Shown here piece after piece: positions 1-9,040 of a stretch of 56,987 nucleotides of DNA. Source of the DNA: Verrucomicrobiota bacterium (GTDB lineage: Bacteria; Verrucomicrobiota; Verrucomicrobiia; Chthoniobacterales; Terrimicrobiaceae); contig JAFKMU010000064.1 in NCBI GenBank assembly GCA_017305195.1, forward strand, positions 1-56,987, written 5' to 3'. The notes under the pieces were generated by a model. It ran no database searches, was not told the origin of the DNA, and saw only the letters and a program-made list of their open reading frames with translations. Both the position numbers and the translations under genes were made by a program. The stretch's first letter is position 1; the number at the start of each line of letters is the position of its first letter.

Positions 1-334
1 CCGAACCGCCTCGACCATCAAGGCTCGACTGCGGGGCAAAAGCCGTGCGTTATTGTGGACGTTCATGTGAGTGGTGGAGTCGAGGTTGGTTCTTCACAAA
101 CCCATCCTCTCAACTCTCCCTCACATGAACAACCTCCTGAAACTTCACATCTAGGCGGGCAATGGCCGGCTCGTCAAATCGCGGAGCGGAAAAAGGCGAA
201 CAGCCCTCCCCGGGAATTTCGTTTTCATCGTTTCATTCTTAAGAAATGAAACGAGAAACGAAATTCATTCCGCCGGTGGAGTGCAAGTCGCAGGTGATTT
301 TCGACAAACACCTTAAAGACATTTGAAGGACCTT
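1..334. other. Intergenic left edge, no supported gene
   Basis: No convincing coding region lies here. A 64-codon open frame at 55-249 has no family resemblance and runs into the inverted repeat at 214-266, so I do not call it. The inverted repeat is listed separately. Confidence 0.6.
214..266. repeat. Imperfect ~23-bp inverted repeat (hairpin)
   Basis: The left arm (214-237) begins GAATTTCGTTTTC and ends GTTTCATT. The right arm (244-266) begins AAATGAAACGAG and ends ACGAAATTC. They are nearly complementary around a CTTAAG centre. It lies about 70 bp upstream of the phosphatase-like gene and is much more A/T-rich than its surroundings. It could be a terminator of a gene left of the window, an operator or a small repeat element. 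Nothing further identifies it. Confidence 0.6.
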
Positions 335-1567
335 GTGGCAATCTCCCTACCCGTGGCTTTTTTACGCTTTGGCCTCATCAGTCTGCTGGTCTCCCTCCTT
401 TGTACCGGCGGGCAGGCGGCGGAACCGCCCACGACCATCGCGGTGTACGCCCGCCACACCTTCCGCGGCGTTTCCAAAGCCGTACCACCGGGGACGATCA
501 ACCTCCCTGGCATCGGGTTTCAGTTTTCTCCGCCGATGTTTGCCTACGGCATGGACGCCATGCCCGAGGGGCTGCGCATCGCGGAAACGGTTTATCCCCA
601 GGGGTTGCGCACCGCCGTCGAGATGGCTGGCCGGGCGGTCGGGGCAAAAAAGCTCGATCGGCGCTGGGATCTCATCCGGCCCGACCTTGGCACCTCGCGC
701 GATTTTGAAACCGCACTTTCCATCCGTCGAGGGCTGGGAGGCAATGTCCCGCTGGTCGGCGTTCCCTCGCGCGACACCGAGGTGAAGGACTTCGTGACTT
801 CGTTCGACTTGACCGTGCTTGCGCCGGAGACCGTCGAGGAGTTTCGCCGCAAGATCACCCCGGAGGAGAGTCACGTCATGCGCCAGTCGACCGCCGGGTT
901 TCTGCAAGCTTTCCAACAGGCGGCCCTGGGCGCGGTACGCCCCGTCGCGATACCGCCGGTATTCCCGAATGGAAAGTCGGAGGCTCCGATTTTCCGGGAG
1001 ACTGCCAAACTCGCTGTGTCGATGGAGATGGCCTCCGCCAAGGGCCCTCCGCTGCGCGTGCTCTTTGACAAAACGGCCGGGCCAACAGATATCGGAGAGC
1101 TGATCCGCACAGGCCTGAAAGTCAGCGCGGCCCGATGGATAATCACCAACCCCGGCTCTGTCGGCACCGTGCAGGGATGGTACCCCATCCACTATATCGA
1201 CCAGCTGCCGCCCGGTTCCCGGCAGATCCTCGTCGGCCATGACGTTCAGTTTTTCTTCATCCTGCGCAGCCTGGGGCTGATTTCCCTGGCCGATGACTTC
1301 CATGACGGCCCTGTCCTGCCGCTGGAATCGGTCATCTTCGCTTTCCGCGGCGACCGGGTAGCCGTAGTAAGGCTCCAGGTCCAGCTCCTGCGCGACGGCT
1401 CGGCGGGAAAATTCCGGCCCGCGCTTCTCTGGCAGGGCAGCCGGAGCGAGTGGGACGCCCGCCTCGCCCGTATCCGGGAGCAGTTGGAAAGCCATCCCGA
1501 CACAGCCCGACTCCTCCGCACCCATCGCCAGGCGGAGCCGATCGTACTCAAGGTCGATCAGGAATAG
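335..1567 (+). CDS. Secreted histidine-acid-phosphatase-like protein (histidine phosphatase superfamily, branch 2)
   Basis: The product has a hydrophobic N-terminal signal-like segment (residues ~5-29) followed by AEPPTT, so export to the periplasm is likely. Residues 40-44 read R-H-T-F-R, which resembles the catalytic RHGxR loop of the acid phosphatase/phytase branch. A G-H-D at ~301-303 corresponds to the C-terminal HD proton-donor motif. The family's usual Gly after His is Thr here, so activity could differ from classical phytases. Length (~410 aa) fits the family. I chose GTG at 335 because GAAGGA sits just upstream; an in-frame TTG at 323 would add four residues. The gene stands alone. 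Family assignment is moderately sure, substrate unknown. Confidence 0.65.
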   Translation: MAISLPVAFLRFGLISLLVSLLCTGGQAAEPPTTIAVYARHTFRGVSKAVPPGTINLPGIGFQFSPPMFAYGMDAMPEGLRIAETVYPQGLRTAVEMAGRAVGAKKLDRRWDLIRPDLGTSRDFETALSIRRGLGGNVPLVGVPSRDTEVKDFVTSFDLTVLAPETVEEFRRKITPEESHVMRQSTAGFLQAFQQAALGAVRPVAIPPVFPNGKSEAPIFRETAKLAVSMEMASAKGPPLRVLFDKTAGPTDIGELIRTGLKVSAARWIITNPGSVGTVQGWYPIHYIDQLPPGSRQILVGHDVQFFFILRSLGLISLADDFHDGPVLPLESVIFAFRGDRVAVVRLQVQLLRDGSAGKFRPALLWQGSRSEWDARLARIREQLESHPDTARLLRTHRQAEPIVLKVDQE

Positions 1568-1779
1568 ACGGCGGCGCCTCGCACGGAATCACCGTCACCT
1601 CCGCCCCGGGAGCCACCCGTTCACAATCCCGAGGCCGACATCAAGCAGCCCGGGGCAAAATGACCCGGGAGCTCAACGCATGGACGGCAGACTCGCAACA
1701 ACCGCCCGCGCGGCAAGACTCCCGGGGATATCAGGTTTCCGGCTGACGCAAACCGTACGCGAAACGCACCGCTCCCGCC
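1568..1779. other. Intergenic space, nothing recognised
   Basis: 212 bp separate the convergent phosphatase and Nif11-like genes. Short G/C-rich repeats around the word CCCGGG are present, but no hairpin with a T-run and no coding region that I can support. Confidence 0.5.
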
Positions 1780-2001
1780 TTATCGCCACCAGATATTGCG
1801 CGTACGCGGGTTCCCGGCGGACTCGAAGGAGTCGCCCTCGTCGGCGATGACCTTGTCGAGTTCCTCGATGGTGAAGTCGTAGCCATCCTGCACCGCCGAG
1901 GCGACAAACTCCTCCTTCGTCTCGAAGGCGTTGTATTTCGCGCGCAGGTCCTTGTCTTTGCCTCCCGCAAGCAGCAGGCGTTCCACGTTCTCTCTGGACA
2001 T
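1780..2001 (-). CDS. Nif11-type leader peptide / orphan RiPP-precursor-like small protein (73 aa)
   Basis: The 73-residue product begins MSRENVERLLLAG and continues with acidic and helical residues, then D-G-Y-D-F-T-I-E-E-L at about 44-53. This follows the Nif11 domain pattern (M-S-x-E-x-V-x-x-F/L ... A-x-x-x-G-Y-x-F-T-x-x-E-L), which serves as leader peptide in nitrile-hydratase-like/Nif11 RiPP precursors and also occurs in stand-alone proteins. The tail after residue ~60 is short, polar and ends in N-I-W-W-R; it has no Cys/Ser/Thr-rich core. No lanthipeptide synthetase, radical-SAM maturase or peptidase transporter is nearby. I chose the ATG at 2001 because homology starts there; the frame stays open upstream. 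It may be a non-RiPP Nif11 protein. Confidence 0.6.
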   Translation of the reverse strand: MSRENVERLLLAGGKDKDLRAKYNAFETKEEFVASAVQDGYDFTIEELDKVIADEGDSFESAGNPRTRNIWWR

Positions 2002-2263
2002 ATATGATGATGGACGGATTTGTGCATCACGTCCGGAATGGCGTCCGCCACCCCGACCGCGACGCGGTTGCTTTCGTTCCACCAAGACAGGGCCGCTACC
2101 CTCCCAACCGGGAAAATGCCCCTGCACCCAAGGCGTCTGTTACGGATTTGATCATTAGCAGGTATGCGCCTGCCTGACAAGTCGCCAGCCATGCGGGCTA
2201 AGTTTCCCTCTCGTTCACAGCCCGACTGTCTGGCAGGATCAACCAGTCACTCTTTTTCACCTG

Positions 2264-2611
2264 ATGGCCAGACCTCGCCTCCTTCAGATCCAGGGCAGCA
2301 CGCGCGCCGAGCGCCTTGCCGTGACGGCACAGGCTTCCGAGGCTGTCATCGCCTGCCGCGGCTACATCCTCGACTACCATCAGTTTTCCAACATGGCGGT
2401 ATGTTTCACCATCGAGATTCCTCCCGCCAGGCTCACCGAGCTCCGCGCCCAGCTCGCCGCGCTTGAGATCGACCTGAAGCCCCCGGCTCCAGAGGAACAG
2501 TCTCTCCTCTCCGCAGCAGCCTCTCCCGACGAGGTCGCCGCCAGCCTGAGGATCGCATTCATTCACAATGAGCCCGACTTGCGAATCGAGATCCCAGCCA
2601 TTCCCGGCTGA
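2264..2611 (+). CDS. Small ACT-like domain protein, function unknown
   Basis: The 115-residue product starts MARPRLLQIQGS and has alternating strands and helices: an N-terminal strand, a helix with A-S-E-A-V-I-A-C-R-G, then Y-I-L-D-Y-H-Q-F-S-N-M-A-V and I-P-P-A-R-L-T-E-L. This resembles the small regulatory ACT-like fold found at the N-terminus of some phosphoserine phosphatases. It would be a stand-alone domain with no catalytic part. It is soluble, with no signal peptide. The ATG is preceded by no clear ribosome binding site. The family call is tentative; no partner gene is evident. Confidence 0.5.
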   Translation: MARPRLLQIQGSTRAERLAVTAQASEAVIACRGYILDYHQFSNMAVCFTIEIPPARLTELRAQLAALEIDLKPPAPEEQSLLSAAASPDEVAASLRIAFIHNEPDLRIEIPAIPG

Positions 2612-2982
2612 GAATAAGGAGTCGATCGGGAACCATCAGGCTGGACGAAGGCAAACTTTCCTCAGGGCTCCACGCCGACCCGGGAAACAAATAGAAATCC
2701 ATTTTGCAAAATCCAGACGTTTCTCACGTAGAGCGCTCACCCTTCGCCACGGCCCAGCCTCAAAAGAAAATTTCAGAAATACGCGATATTATGAATGCTT
2801 CGTGAAAACCTATCGCTCCGCTTGTTTCCAAGGCCCAATCCTCATTCACCCGCTCCACAGTCCCAGGTGAAGCCCCCCGTCGTGCGACTCTCTGCTTTCA
2901 CTCGCATCGTATTCCCCGTTACACTGCGAGTATCGGGTTTACACACGTACAGGACGGTAAGTCCCGATGAGTTGTAAATCCG
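2612..2982. other. Intergenic region upstream of the histidine kinase
   Basis: About 370 bp without a supportable gene. The middle (2690-2800) is locally A/T-rich. The region presumably holds the promoter of the downstream kinase, but I cannot place -35/-10 boxes with confidence. Confidence 0.5.
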
Positions 2983-4689
2983 ATGAACCTCCTCCGTAAA
3001 CTGTCGTCGATTCCCCGCTCGCGACTGCTGGTGTTTCTGGGAGGCATGCTGTTTCTCGGGTTCCTGCTGACCAGCACGATCAGCTACCTCGTGTCGCGGC
3101 AGTCGATCCGATCCGCCATCCTCCAGAACGAGCTCCCGCTCTCCAGCAACAACATCTACTCGGAGATCCAACACGACCTCTTTCGCCCCATCCTCATCTC
3201 ATCCCTGATGGCGAATGACACCTTCGTGAAAGACTGGCTGGTGCGCGGGGAGAAGGACGAGTTTGCCATCACCGACTATCTCGCCCACATCAAAAAGAAG
3301 TACGGCACGATCACCGCCTTCCTCGTCTCGGAAAATACGAGAAAATACTACAATGCAACGGAGGTGCTGAAAACCGTACGCGAGGACAACCCCGCCGATG
3401 CATGGTTCTTCCGCGTCCGCAAAATGACCTCGGACTACGAGATCAACGTGGACCCCGACATGTCGAACAGCAATGCGATGACGATCTTCATCAACTATCG
3501 CATCCTGGGCAAAGATGATGAATTCCTCGCGGCGACAGGCGTGGGCCTAAGCGTAAGCGCGGTGAAATCTCTCATGCAAAAGTACCGCGAGCGTTACCAG
3601 CGCGACGTCTACTTTTACGACCGCGAGGGTGCGCTGGTACTCCGCAGTCCGGCTGCTCCGGGAACCGAGGGGGTGATCCCCTCCCACGCCAACGAGAAGG
3701 CGATGAAGACGATCCTCCAGCAGGTCGCCAAAGGCAATAACGCCGCCGAGATGTCCGTCGTCGCAAGCAACGGCGCCCTCGCCAGCTACCGTTACATCCC
3801 GGAACTCAACTGGGTCCTCGTCGTGGAGCAGGCCTCCGACGGTACGGACGCCATTCTCTACAAGACATTCGGCCTGAATTTCCTGGTCTGCATCGCCGTC
3901 GCCGCCCTCCTCCTCGGCATCTTTCACAAAACCATCATCCGGTATCAGCGCAACCTGGAGTCCAAAAATGCTCAACTCGAGCGGGCCAACATCGCCCGCG
4001 ACAGGCTCTTTTCCATTATCGGGCATGACCTGCGCGGCCCGGTCGGCAATCTCAAGACTTCGCTCGATCTGCTCAGCAATGACTCGCTCGACATGGAGAC
4101 CTTCAAGGAAATCCGCGACGATCTGCATCGGGGGGTGGATCACGTGCTGATCGCGCTCAGCAACCTCATGGAGTGGGGCAGCCTGCAGACCAACCCGCTG
4201 GAGGCCAAGCCGGAGCACGTCAACCTGCGCGCGGCCGCGCACGACGAAATCCAGCTCCTCCGCCTCCTCGCCAAGGAAAAGTACATTCACCTGGAAAATA
4301 TCATCCCGGCGGAAGCCTCGATCATCGCGGACTCGCGGCAGATCAAATCCGTCCTCCGCAATCTCCTCTCCAACGCGATCAAGTTCACCCAGATCAACGG
4401 CCATATCTCGTTTTCAGCCCAAAAGGCCGGCGATCAGTGGAAGCTCGAAGTGACGGACGACGGCGTGGGAATGGACCCGGAGCGAAGCCGTTCGCTTTTC
4501 GATGACGATCCCGACTCGACACTCGGCACCAAGGGTGAGCGCGGACTCGGGCTCGGGCTGCAGCTATGCATGGACTTCGTTCATGCCAATGGCGGAAGCA
4601 TCTCCGTGGACAGCCGACCCGGGGAAGGAACGACATTCCGGGTCTCCCTGCCTGCCGCGCCAGATCTCCCGGCTGACTCACTCTCCTAG
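2983..4689 (+). CDS. Membrane sensor histidine kinase with periplasmic sensing domain
   Basis: The 568-residue protein has a TM helix at ~14-37, a ~260-residue extracytoplasmic domain with Cache-like features (Y-D-R-E-G at ~212-216, W-V-L-V-V-E at 277-282), a second TM helix at ~297-315, and a cytoplasmic kinase. The H-box is S-I-I-G-H-D-L-R-G-P with phospho-acceptor His348. The N-box lies near 460-469 (N-L-L-S-N-A-I-K-F-T), the G1 box is D-D-G-V-G-M at 492-497 and the G2 box G-L-G-L-G-L at 521-526. All catalytic boxes are intact, so it should autophosphorylate. No response regulator gene is adjacent, so it is an orphan kinase whose signal and partner are unknown. Confidence 0.9.
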   Translation: MNLLRKLSSIPRSRLLVFLGGMLFLGFLLTSTISYLVSRQSIRSAILQNELPLSSNNIYSEIQHDLFRPILISSLMANDTFVKDWLVRGEKDEFAITDYLAHIKKKYGTITAFLVSENTRKYYNATEVLKTVREDNPADAWFFRVRKMTSDYEINVDPDMSNSNAMTIFINYRILGKDDEFLAATGVGLSVSAVKSLMQKYRERYQRDVYFYDREGALVLRSPAAPGTEGVIPSHANEKAMKTILQQVAKGNNAAEMSVVASNGALASYRYIPELNWVLVVEQASDGTDAILYKTFGLNFLVCIAVAALLLGIFHKTIIRYQRNLESKNAQLERANIARDRLFSIIGHDLRGPVGNLKTSLDLLSNDSLDMETFKEIRDDLHRGVDHVLIALSNLMEWGSLQTNPLEAKPEHVNLRAAAHDEIQLLRLLAKEKYIHLENIIPAEASIIADSRQIKSVLRNLLSNAIKFTQINGHISFSAQKAGDQWKLEVTDDGVGMDPERSRSLFDDDPDSTLGTKGERGLGLGLQLCMDFVHANGGSISVDSRPGEGTTFRVSLPAAPDLPADSLS

Positions 4690-4870
4690 GAAGCGGCATT
4701 GGCGCGGGCGCCGATTTGTGTTACCCCATTCCGCCATGGTTATCGCACCCCCGACTGACCGATCCGCCCGGCGAAACCGCCGTTCATCGTCCGCCCGTGC
4801 GCGAAGGCATGTTCCAGGCGAGACCTGCGCATGCTGCAGCCCTGCGGTGCAAGCCATCCTGCAAAGAGTA

Positions 4871-6235
4871 ATGAATGCCGGGATCGCCTCGCCCGAGAAT
4901 GGAGTCCCTCTCGCCGCAGTGACGCCCCACGTTGAGAACCATCCGGTCGGTCACGACACGCTGACCGCCTCGGTGCGACAGCCGGAGGTTTTTTCCAATG
5001 TCCGGCTCTTTGACGGCATCAATCTTGAGATCCAGACCGGCCGCGCCGTGCTGGTCGAGGGAGACCGCATCACAGCCGTTATCGATGCGGGGGAAAAGAT
5101 CGCCGATGCCCAGGTGATCGACGGCCGGGGGGCATTGCTCATGCCGGGACTCATCGACGCCCACTGGCACTCCACGCTCTGCGCCATCCCGCAGATGGTG
5201 GCAATGACCGCAGACCCGGGCTACATCCATCTCGTGGCAGCCCGCGAGGCCGGGCGCACACTCCTGCGCGGTTTCACCACCGTGCGCGACGCGGGCGGGC
5301 CATCCTTCGCCCTCAAGCGCGCCATCGACGAAGGTATCACCCCGGGCCCGCGCATCTTTCCCTCCGGCGCGATGATCTCGCAAACCTCGGGGCATGGCGA
5401 TTTCCGCCTGCGCGGAGAAATCCCGCGCTCTCCGGCTGGACCGCTCAGCCATGCGGAAGTGCTCGGAGCCTCGATGATCGCCGATGGCGAAGCCGAGGTG
5501 CTGCGCCGCGTGCGCGAGCAGCTCATGCTCGGCGCGACCCAGATCAAGCTCATGGCCGGGGGCGGTGTGACCTCGTCCTACGATCCACTCGACAGCCTGC
5601 AATATACGGACAAGGAATTACGCGCCGGAGTCGCCGCCTCCTCCGACTGGGGCACCTATGTGATGGTGCACGTCTACACGCCCGGAGGCATCCAGCGCGC
5701 CATCCGCGCCGGAGTCCGCTCCATCGAGCACGGTCAGCTGGCCGACGAGGAAACCGCCCGCATCATGGCGGGCGAGGGCGTCTGGTGGAGTCTCCAGCCT
5801 TTTTTCGGAGATGAGGATGCCAATGCCCACGACGCCGCAGGCCATGCCAAGCAGCGCCTCGTCGCCGAGGGAACCGCCCGCGCCTACGAGCTGGCCCGGC
5901 AATACAAGATCAAGACCGCCTGGGGTACCGACATCCTTTTCTCCCCGGCCAACCTCCCCAACCACGCCCGGCAGCTTGCCAAGCTGACGCGGTTCTACGC
6001 CCCCCTTGAGCTGCTCCGCATGGCGACCGGCTCGAATGGCGAGCTCCTCAAAATGTCCGGCCCCCGCAACACCTACGGCGGAGACCTCGGCGTCATCACT
6101 CCCGGCGCTCTCGCCGACATGCTGCTGGTCGAGGGAGATCCGACGAAGGACCTCGATTTCCTGACCGACCCCGACAATCTCCTCGTCATCATGAAAGGCG
6201 GCGTGCGGGTAAAGGACATCCTCCCGGCGCATTGA
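4871..6235 (+). CDS. Metal-dependent amidohydrolase (imidazolonepropionase/prolidase-like)
   Basis: The protein is a TIM-barrel amidohydrolase. A small beta domain (V-R-L-F-D-G, then V-L-V-E-G-D-R-I-T-A-V) precedes the metal-binding D-A-H-W-H with His98 and His100. Further family landmarks are I-K-L-M-A-G-G-G-V (the Lys usually carboxylated to bridge two metals), V-H-V-Y, S-I-E-H-G and W-G-T-D. The C-terminus rebuilds the beta domain (G-V-I-T-P-G-A-L-A-D-M-L-L-V). This subgroup usually cleaves cyclic amides or Xaa-Pro/aryl dipeptides; the exact substrate cannot be read. I start at ATG 4871 (AAAGAG just upstream); the frame extends upstream, with another ATG at 4736 giving an Arg-rich leader I consider non-coding. 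Confidence 0.85.
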   Translation: MNAGIASPENGVPLAAVTPHVENHPVGHDTLTASVRQPEVFSNVRLFDGINLEIQTGRAVLVEGDRITAVIDAGEKIADAQVIDGRGALLMPGLIDAHWHSTLCAIPQMVAMTADPGYIHLVAAREAGRTLLRGFTTVRDAGGPSFALKRAIDEGITPGPRIFPSGAMISQTSGHGDFRLRGEIPRSPAGPLSHAEVLGASMIADGEAEVLRRVREQLMLGATQIKLMAGGGVTSSYDPLDSLQYTDKELRAGVAASSDWGTYVMVHVYTPGGIQRAIRAGVRSIEHGQLADEETARIMAGEGVWWSLQPFFGDEDANAHDAAGHAKQRLVAEGTARAYELARQYKIKTAWGTDILFSPANLPNHARQLAKLTRFYAPLELLRMATGSNGELLKMSGPRNTYGGDLGVITPGALADMLLVEGDPTKDLDFLTDPDNLLVIMKGGVRVKDILPAH

Positions 6236-6264
6236 CGCCGGGAGAACGCATTCCCCCCCTCGCC

Positions 6265-8340
6265 TTACTGGCAAAGCTGCAGGATCTCGTTCGCGCCCAG
6301 GGCGCGATTGTGAATCGTCACCTGGTCGAGCAGGCCCTGGAGGGATTCCGTCGCCGAGGTGGAGTCCGTCCGCGTCCCGAGCACCAGCGCTCCGCTGCCA
6401 ACCTTGATCTGGGCCAGAGCCGCCGTGGGTATGTTGGAGTCGGGAACTCCATTGACGTAAAACTGCACCGAGGCCGTGCCGCCATTCACCGTGACCACAG
6501 CCGCCACATGAGTCCACTGGTTGAGAGGAACGACCTGGGTTCCATTGAAGGGCGTGGGCGACGATGTGCCATTCCCCACCAGCAGATTCAGCGTGCCGTT
6601 GGTGTTGAAACGCAGGCGATATCCGTTGTTGAAGCTCTTGGCGATGAGGTTCGGCTTGCTGGCAAAGGAGGCGGACTGCACCTTCACGAAAGCCCCGAGA
6701 GTCACCGCCGTCGTCATGCGCAGCGAGGGGCTGTCCGGCGCCACCACACGCGCTCCGGCCCCGTCAAAGGCCGCCGCGCTGTCCTGCTCCACGGCATCGG
6801 TCGAGTATGTCACTCCGCCCACGATTGATCCATTATTTCCTGATCCCGACTGGTCGGCAACGCTTTGCTCAAATCCATAGTATCCGACCAGCCCTTGCGT
6901 CGGGAACAGCGCCTGCGCTGGCTGGCCCTGGTGCAGCAGGGACTCCCAGGCGATGTGATAATAAAGCTGCCCCCACAGCCCCGTGGCAAAGACTCCCGCA
7001 GGCGCGGCTATGCGATACCAAAGCTCGCTGCGTATCGTCGGCAGCAGCTGCTCCAGCTTTGGCAGAGGCGCGCCGAGGTTGTCGTGAAGGCGGTTGTAGG
7101 CGATCTCAAACGGCGCGGCAAGACCGTCTCCGGCATTCAGCACCCCCGAGGCCGCAAGTGCGGCGGGCAGAGGCTCGGAGAGGCGGAATCCCGCATGCAA
7201 CTCGAGGAATTTTGAGAGGCGATCCTGGTACCCCGAGTAGAGGTCAATACCCTGATGCCACGCCATCTCCGACACGTTCATCGCGGCGGTGAAGCCAAAC
7301 TCCACATGCCCGAGATCACGAAAAGTCTCCGCGCAAAGCCCGTCCACAAAGGCCGGCACGGGATTCGTGATGCTCTTGCGGTTGGCCCCCATGTACCATT
7401 GGTCCATCAGGGTATACCCGCTGGCTGCGGGCATGAGCATCATCGTCTTGTCATCGCCCTTGCCCGTGTAGGGATAGTTCGGATATCCGCTGCTGAAGGT
7501 ATACAGCCAGTCGCTCGACGATCCCATCGTCGGATAAAGATCCTGGTGCATCGCCCAGAGCGTATTGGCATCGGGCTGGGTGACAAAGTAATCCGCCTGA
7601 ATGGGCGTCGCGCCGTCGGAGGCGAGATAGAAGTAGCACGGGATATAGCTCACCCACTGGTGCAGCCCCATGTAGAGCGCGGCGCGGTCGTCGTTAAAGA
7701 TGCCGATCGCCACCAGAGCGTTGCAGACCGACAACTCGCGATTGCCATACGCGTAGCGAAACTTGAGCACCGGCAGAAACGCCCGGCTGAACATCGCCTG
7801 CACGTTGGCCGTATCTGCCGCCGTCCAGCCTGACCCCGGCGTATTGCGCAGGAGTTCCGCCGCAGGAGCCATGATCGACGCCGCCCAGGCCGGGGCGAGA
7901 TACCAGTTCCCCACGTTATGAAAGTTCTGCACCGTCGAGGCCCACGCGTTGAGGATCGTCCGGGCGTTTTGCGCGTAGTTCACATCTCCCGTGAAATAAA
8001 AGATCAGCGCCTGATTGTACGCCGCATAGGAGTCCTGGAGAAAGCTCGTCTCCGTCGTTGGCTCAGCCGCCGCCTTGTTTGTCCACGTCAGCTTCGAGTA
8101 CCCGCTTTTCGTCAGATTCGTGTAATACGTCTTCCACGGCTCGACGTTGCCCTGGATCTTGCCCTTGATGAAATCCAGCTCGGCCTTGGAGTTCATCATG
8201 CTGCCGTCATGGACGATGGTCAGGTTTTGCACATGGTTCTTCACTGCGGGAAGATCAGCCGTTCCGGTAACGACTAATCCCATGGAGGAAGCCATGGAGA
8301 TAAACGAAACGACGCCAAGCGTCAGGAGGGATTTTTTCAT
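6265..8340 (-). CDS. Secreted alginate-lyase-family protein with C-terminal LamG-like domain
   Basis: The 691-residue product has a signal peptide (M-K-K-S-L-L-T-L-G-V-V-S-F-I, to ~residue 22). The first ~460 residues form an alpha-toroid-like lyase domain with N-F-H-N-V-G-N-W-Y, Y-G-N-R-E-L-S and R-D-L-G-H-V-E-F-G segments typical of the Pfam alginate lyase family. A second domain from about residue 485 (L-V-G-Y-Y-G-F-E-Q-S) to the end is a concanavalin/LamG jelly roll, with 'N-Q-W-T-H-V-A-A-V' and a closing 'L-Q-G-L-L-D-Q-V-T-I-H-N-R-A-L'. It probably cleaves a uronic-acid polysaccharide outside the cytoplasm, the LamG part aiding binding. No other polysaccharide-utilisation genes flank it. 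Substrate uncertain. Confidence 0.85.
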   Translation of the reverse strand: MKKSLLTLGVVSFISMASSMGLVVTGTADLPAVKNHVQNLTIVHDGSMMNSKAELDFIKGKIQGNVEPWKTYYTNLTKSGYSKLTWTNKAAAEPTTETSFLQDSYAAYNQALIFYFTGDVNYAQNARTILNAWASTVQNFHNVGNWYLAPAWAASIMAPAAELLRNTPGSGWTAADTANVQAMFSRAFLPVLKFRYAYGNRELSVCNALVAIGIFNDDRAALYMGLHQWVSYIPCYFYLASDGATPIQADYFVTQPDANTLWAMHQDLYPTMGSSSDWLYTFSSGYPNYPYTGKGDDKTMMLMPAASGYTLMDQWYMGANRKSITNPVPAFVDGLCAETFRDLGHVEFGFTAAMNVSEMAWHQGIDLYSGYQDRLSKFLELHAGFRLSEPLPAALAASGVLNAGDGLAAPFEIAYNRLHDNLGAPLPKLEQLLPTIRSELWYRIAAPAGVFATGLWGQLYYHIAWESLLHQGQPAQALFPTQGLVGYYGFEQSVADQSGSGNNGSIVGGVTYSTDAVEQDSAAAFDGAGARVVAPDSPSLRMTTAVTLGAFVKVQSASFASKPNLIAKSFNNGYRLRFNTNGTLNLLVGNGTSSPTPFNGTQVVPLNQWTHVAAVVTVNGGTASVQFYVNGVPDSNIPTAALAQIKVGSGALVLGTRTDSTSATESLQGLLDQVTIHNRALGANEILQLCQ

Positions 8341-8461
8341 AATTCAGGGGAGAATTGGGGAAAGAAACTCCCCCGCCTTTAGCCCCGGAAGCCCAACTGT
8401 ACAACGATCACGAAGTGCTCACTGTAGAAGCAACCGGACGCGTCCTGCGCGGGAGAGCCGA

Positions 8462-9040
8462 TTACCCCGCAACCAGCTTCCGCGCCATCTCCTTGTTGAC
8501 CCTGGCGATCGAGGGATCGCGGGTGGCGTGGGCGATGATGGTCGCGCCGGAGATGAGGCTCATCATTTGCGGGACGAATTTCTTGTAGTCCCTCGGGCGT
8601 ACTTTCTTGAGCAATTCCTCGACGAAGCCCTCCGTGCGGGCGAAATGCTCGCGGATGCGCTCCGTCAGCTCTGGAGCCTGGCTCTCTGGGCCGAAGTCGG
8701 AAAGGCCGCGAATGAATGGACACCCGAAGAAATCCGGCTCGGAAAACCACTCCTCGAGAGCGTCAAAGACCCCGAGCAGCCGGTCGAGCGGAGCCGCCTG
8801 CGGGTCTCCGGCGTAGCGGGTCAGCCGCGAGAACCAGATGTCGTGACGCTGGCGGAAATACTCGGCCAGCAGGTCCACCTTGGAGGGGAAGTAGCGATAG
8901 AAGGTGCGCTTCGCCACGCCCGACTCGGCAATGATCTGGTCGATACCCGTGGCATGGGCTCCCTGCTGGTTGAATAATCTCAGGGCGGTGGACAGGATTT
9001 TTTCGCGCGGCGCTTCGGACATCGGAGAGGAATCTAGCAA
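8462..9040 (-). CDS. TetR/AcrR-family transcriptional repressor
   Basis: The N-terminal ~60 residues form a TetR helix-turn-helix: I-L-S-T-A-L-R-L-F-N, G-I-D-Q-I-I-A-E-S-G-V-A-K and T-F-Y-R-Y-F-P-S-K. The C-terminal helical part (E-E-W-F-S-E-P-D-F-F-G-C-P-F-I-R-G) resembles the ligand-binding domain of YjdC/TetR_C-type regulators. The start is either ATG 9040 or ATG 9022 (M-S-E-A-P-R). The 116-bp divergent region to the next gene holds two strong palindromes with one shared core (9039-9062 and 9073-9092), which I infer to be its operators, so it probably represses itself and the alpha/beta hydrolase. Confidence 0.88.
   Translation of the reverse strand: MLDSSPMSEAPREKILSTALRLFNQQGAHATGIDQIIAESGVAKRTFYRYFPSKVDLLAEYFRQRHDIWFSRLTRYAGDPQAAPLDRLLGVFDALEEWFSEPDFFGCPFIRGLSDFGPESQAPELTERIREHFARTEGFVEELLKKVRPRDYKKFVPQMMSLISGATIIAHATRDPSIARVNKEMARKLVAG

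Noticed and set aside
55..249. 64-codon open frame at the left edge
   Set aside because: No similarity to any family I know, and it runs into a hairpin; not enough support.
4502..4870. N-terminal extension of the amidohydrolase, overlapping the histidine kinase
   Set aside because: Amidohydrolase similarity begins after residue ~40 of the shorter form; the extension is Arg/Pro-rich and overlaps another gene.
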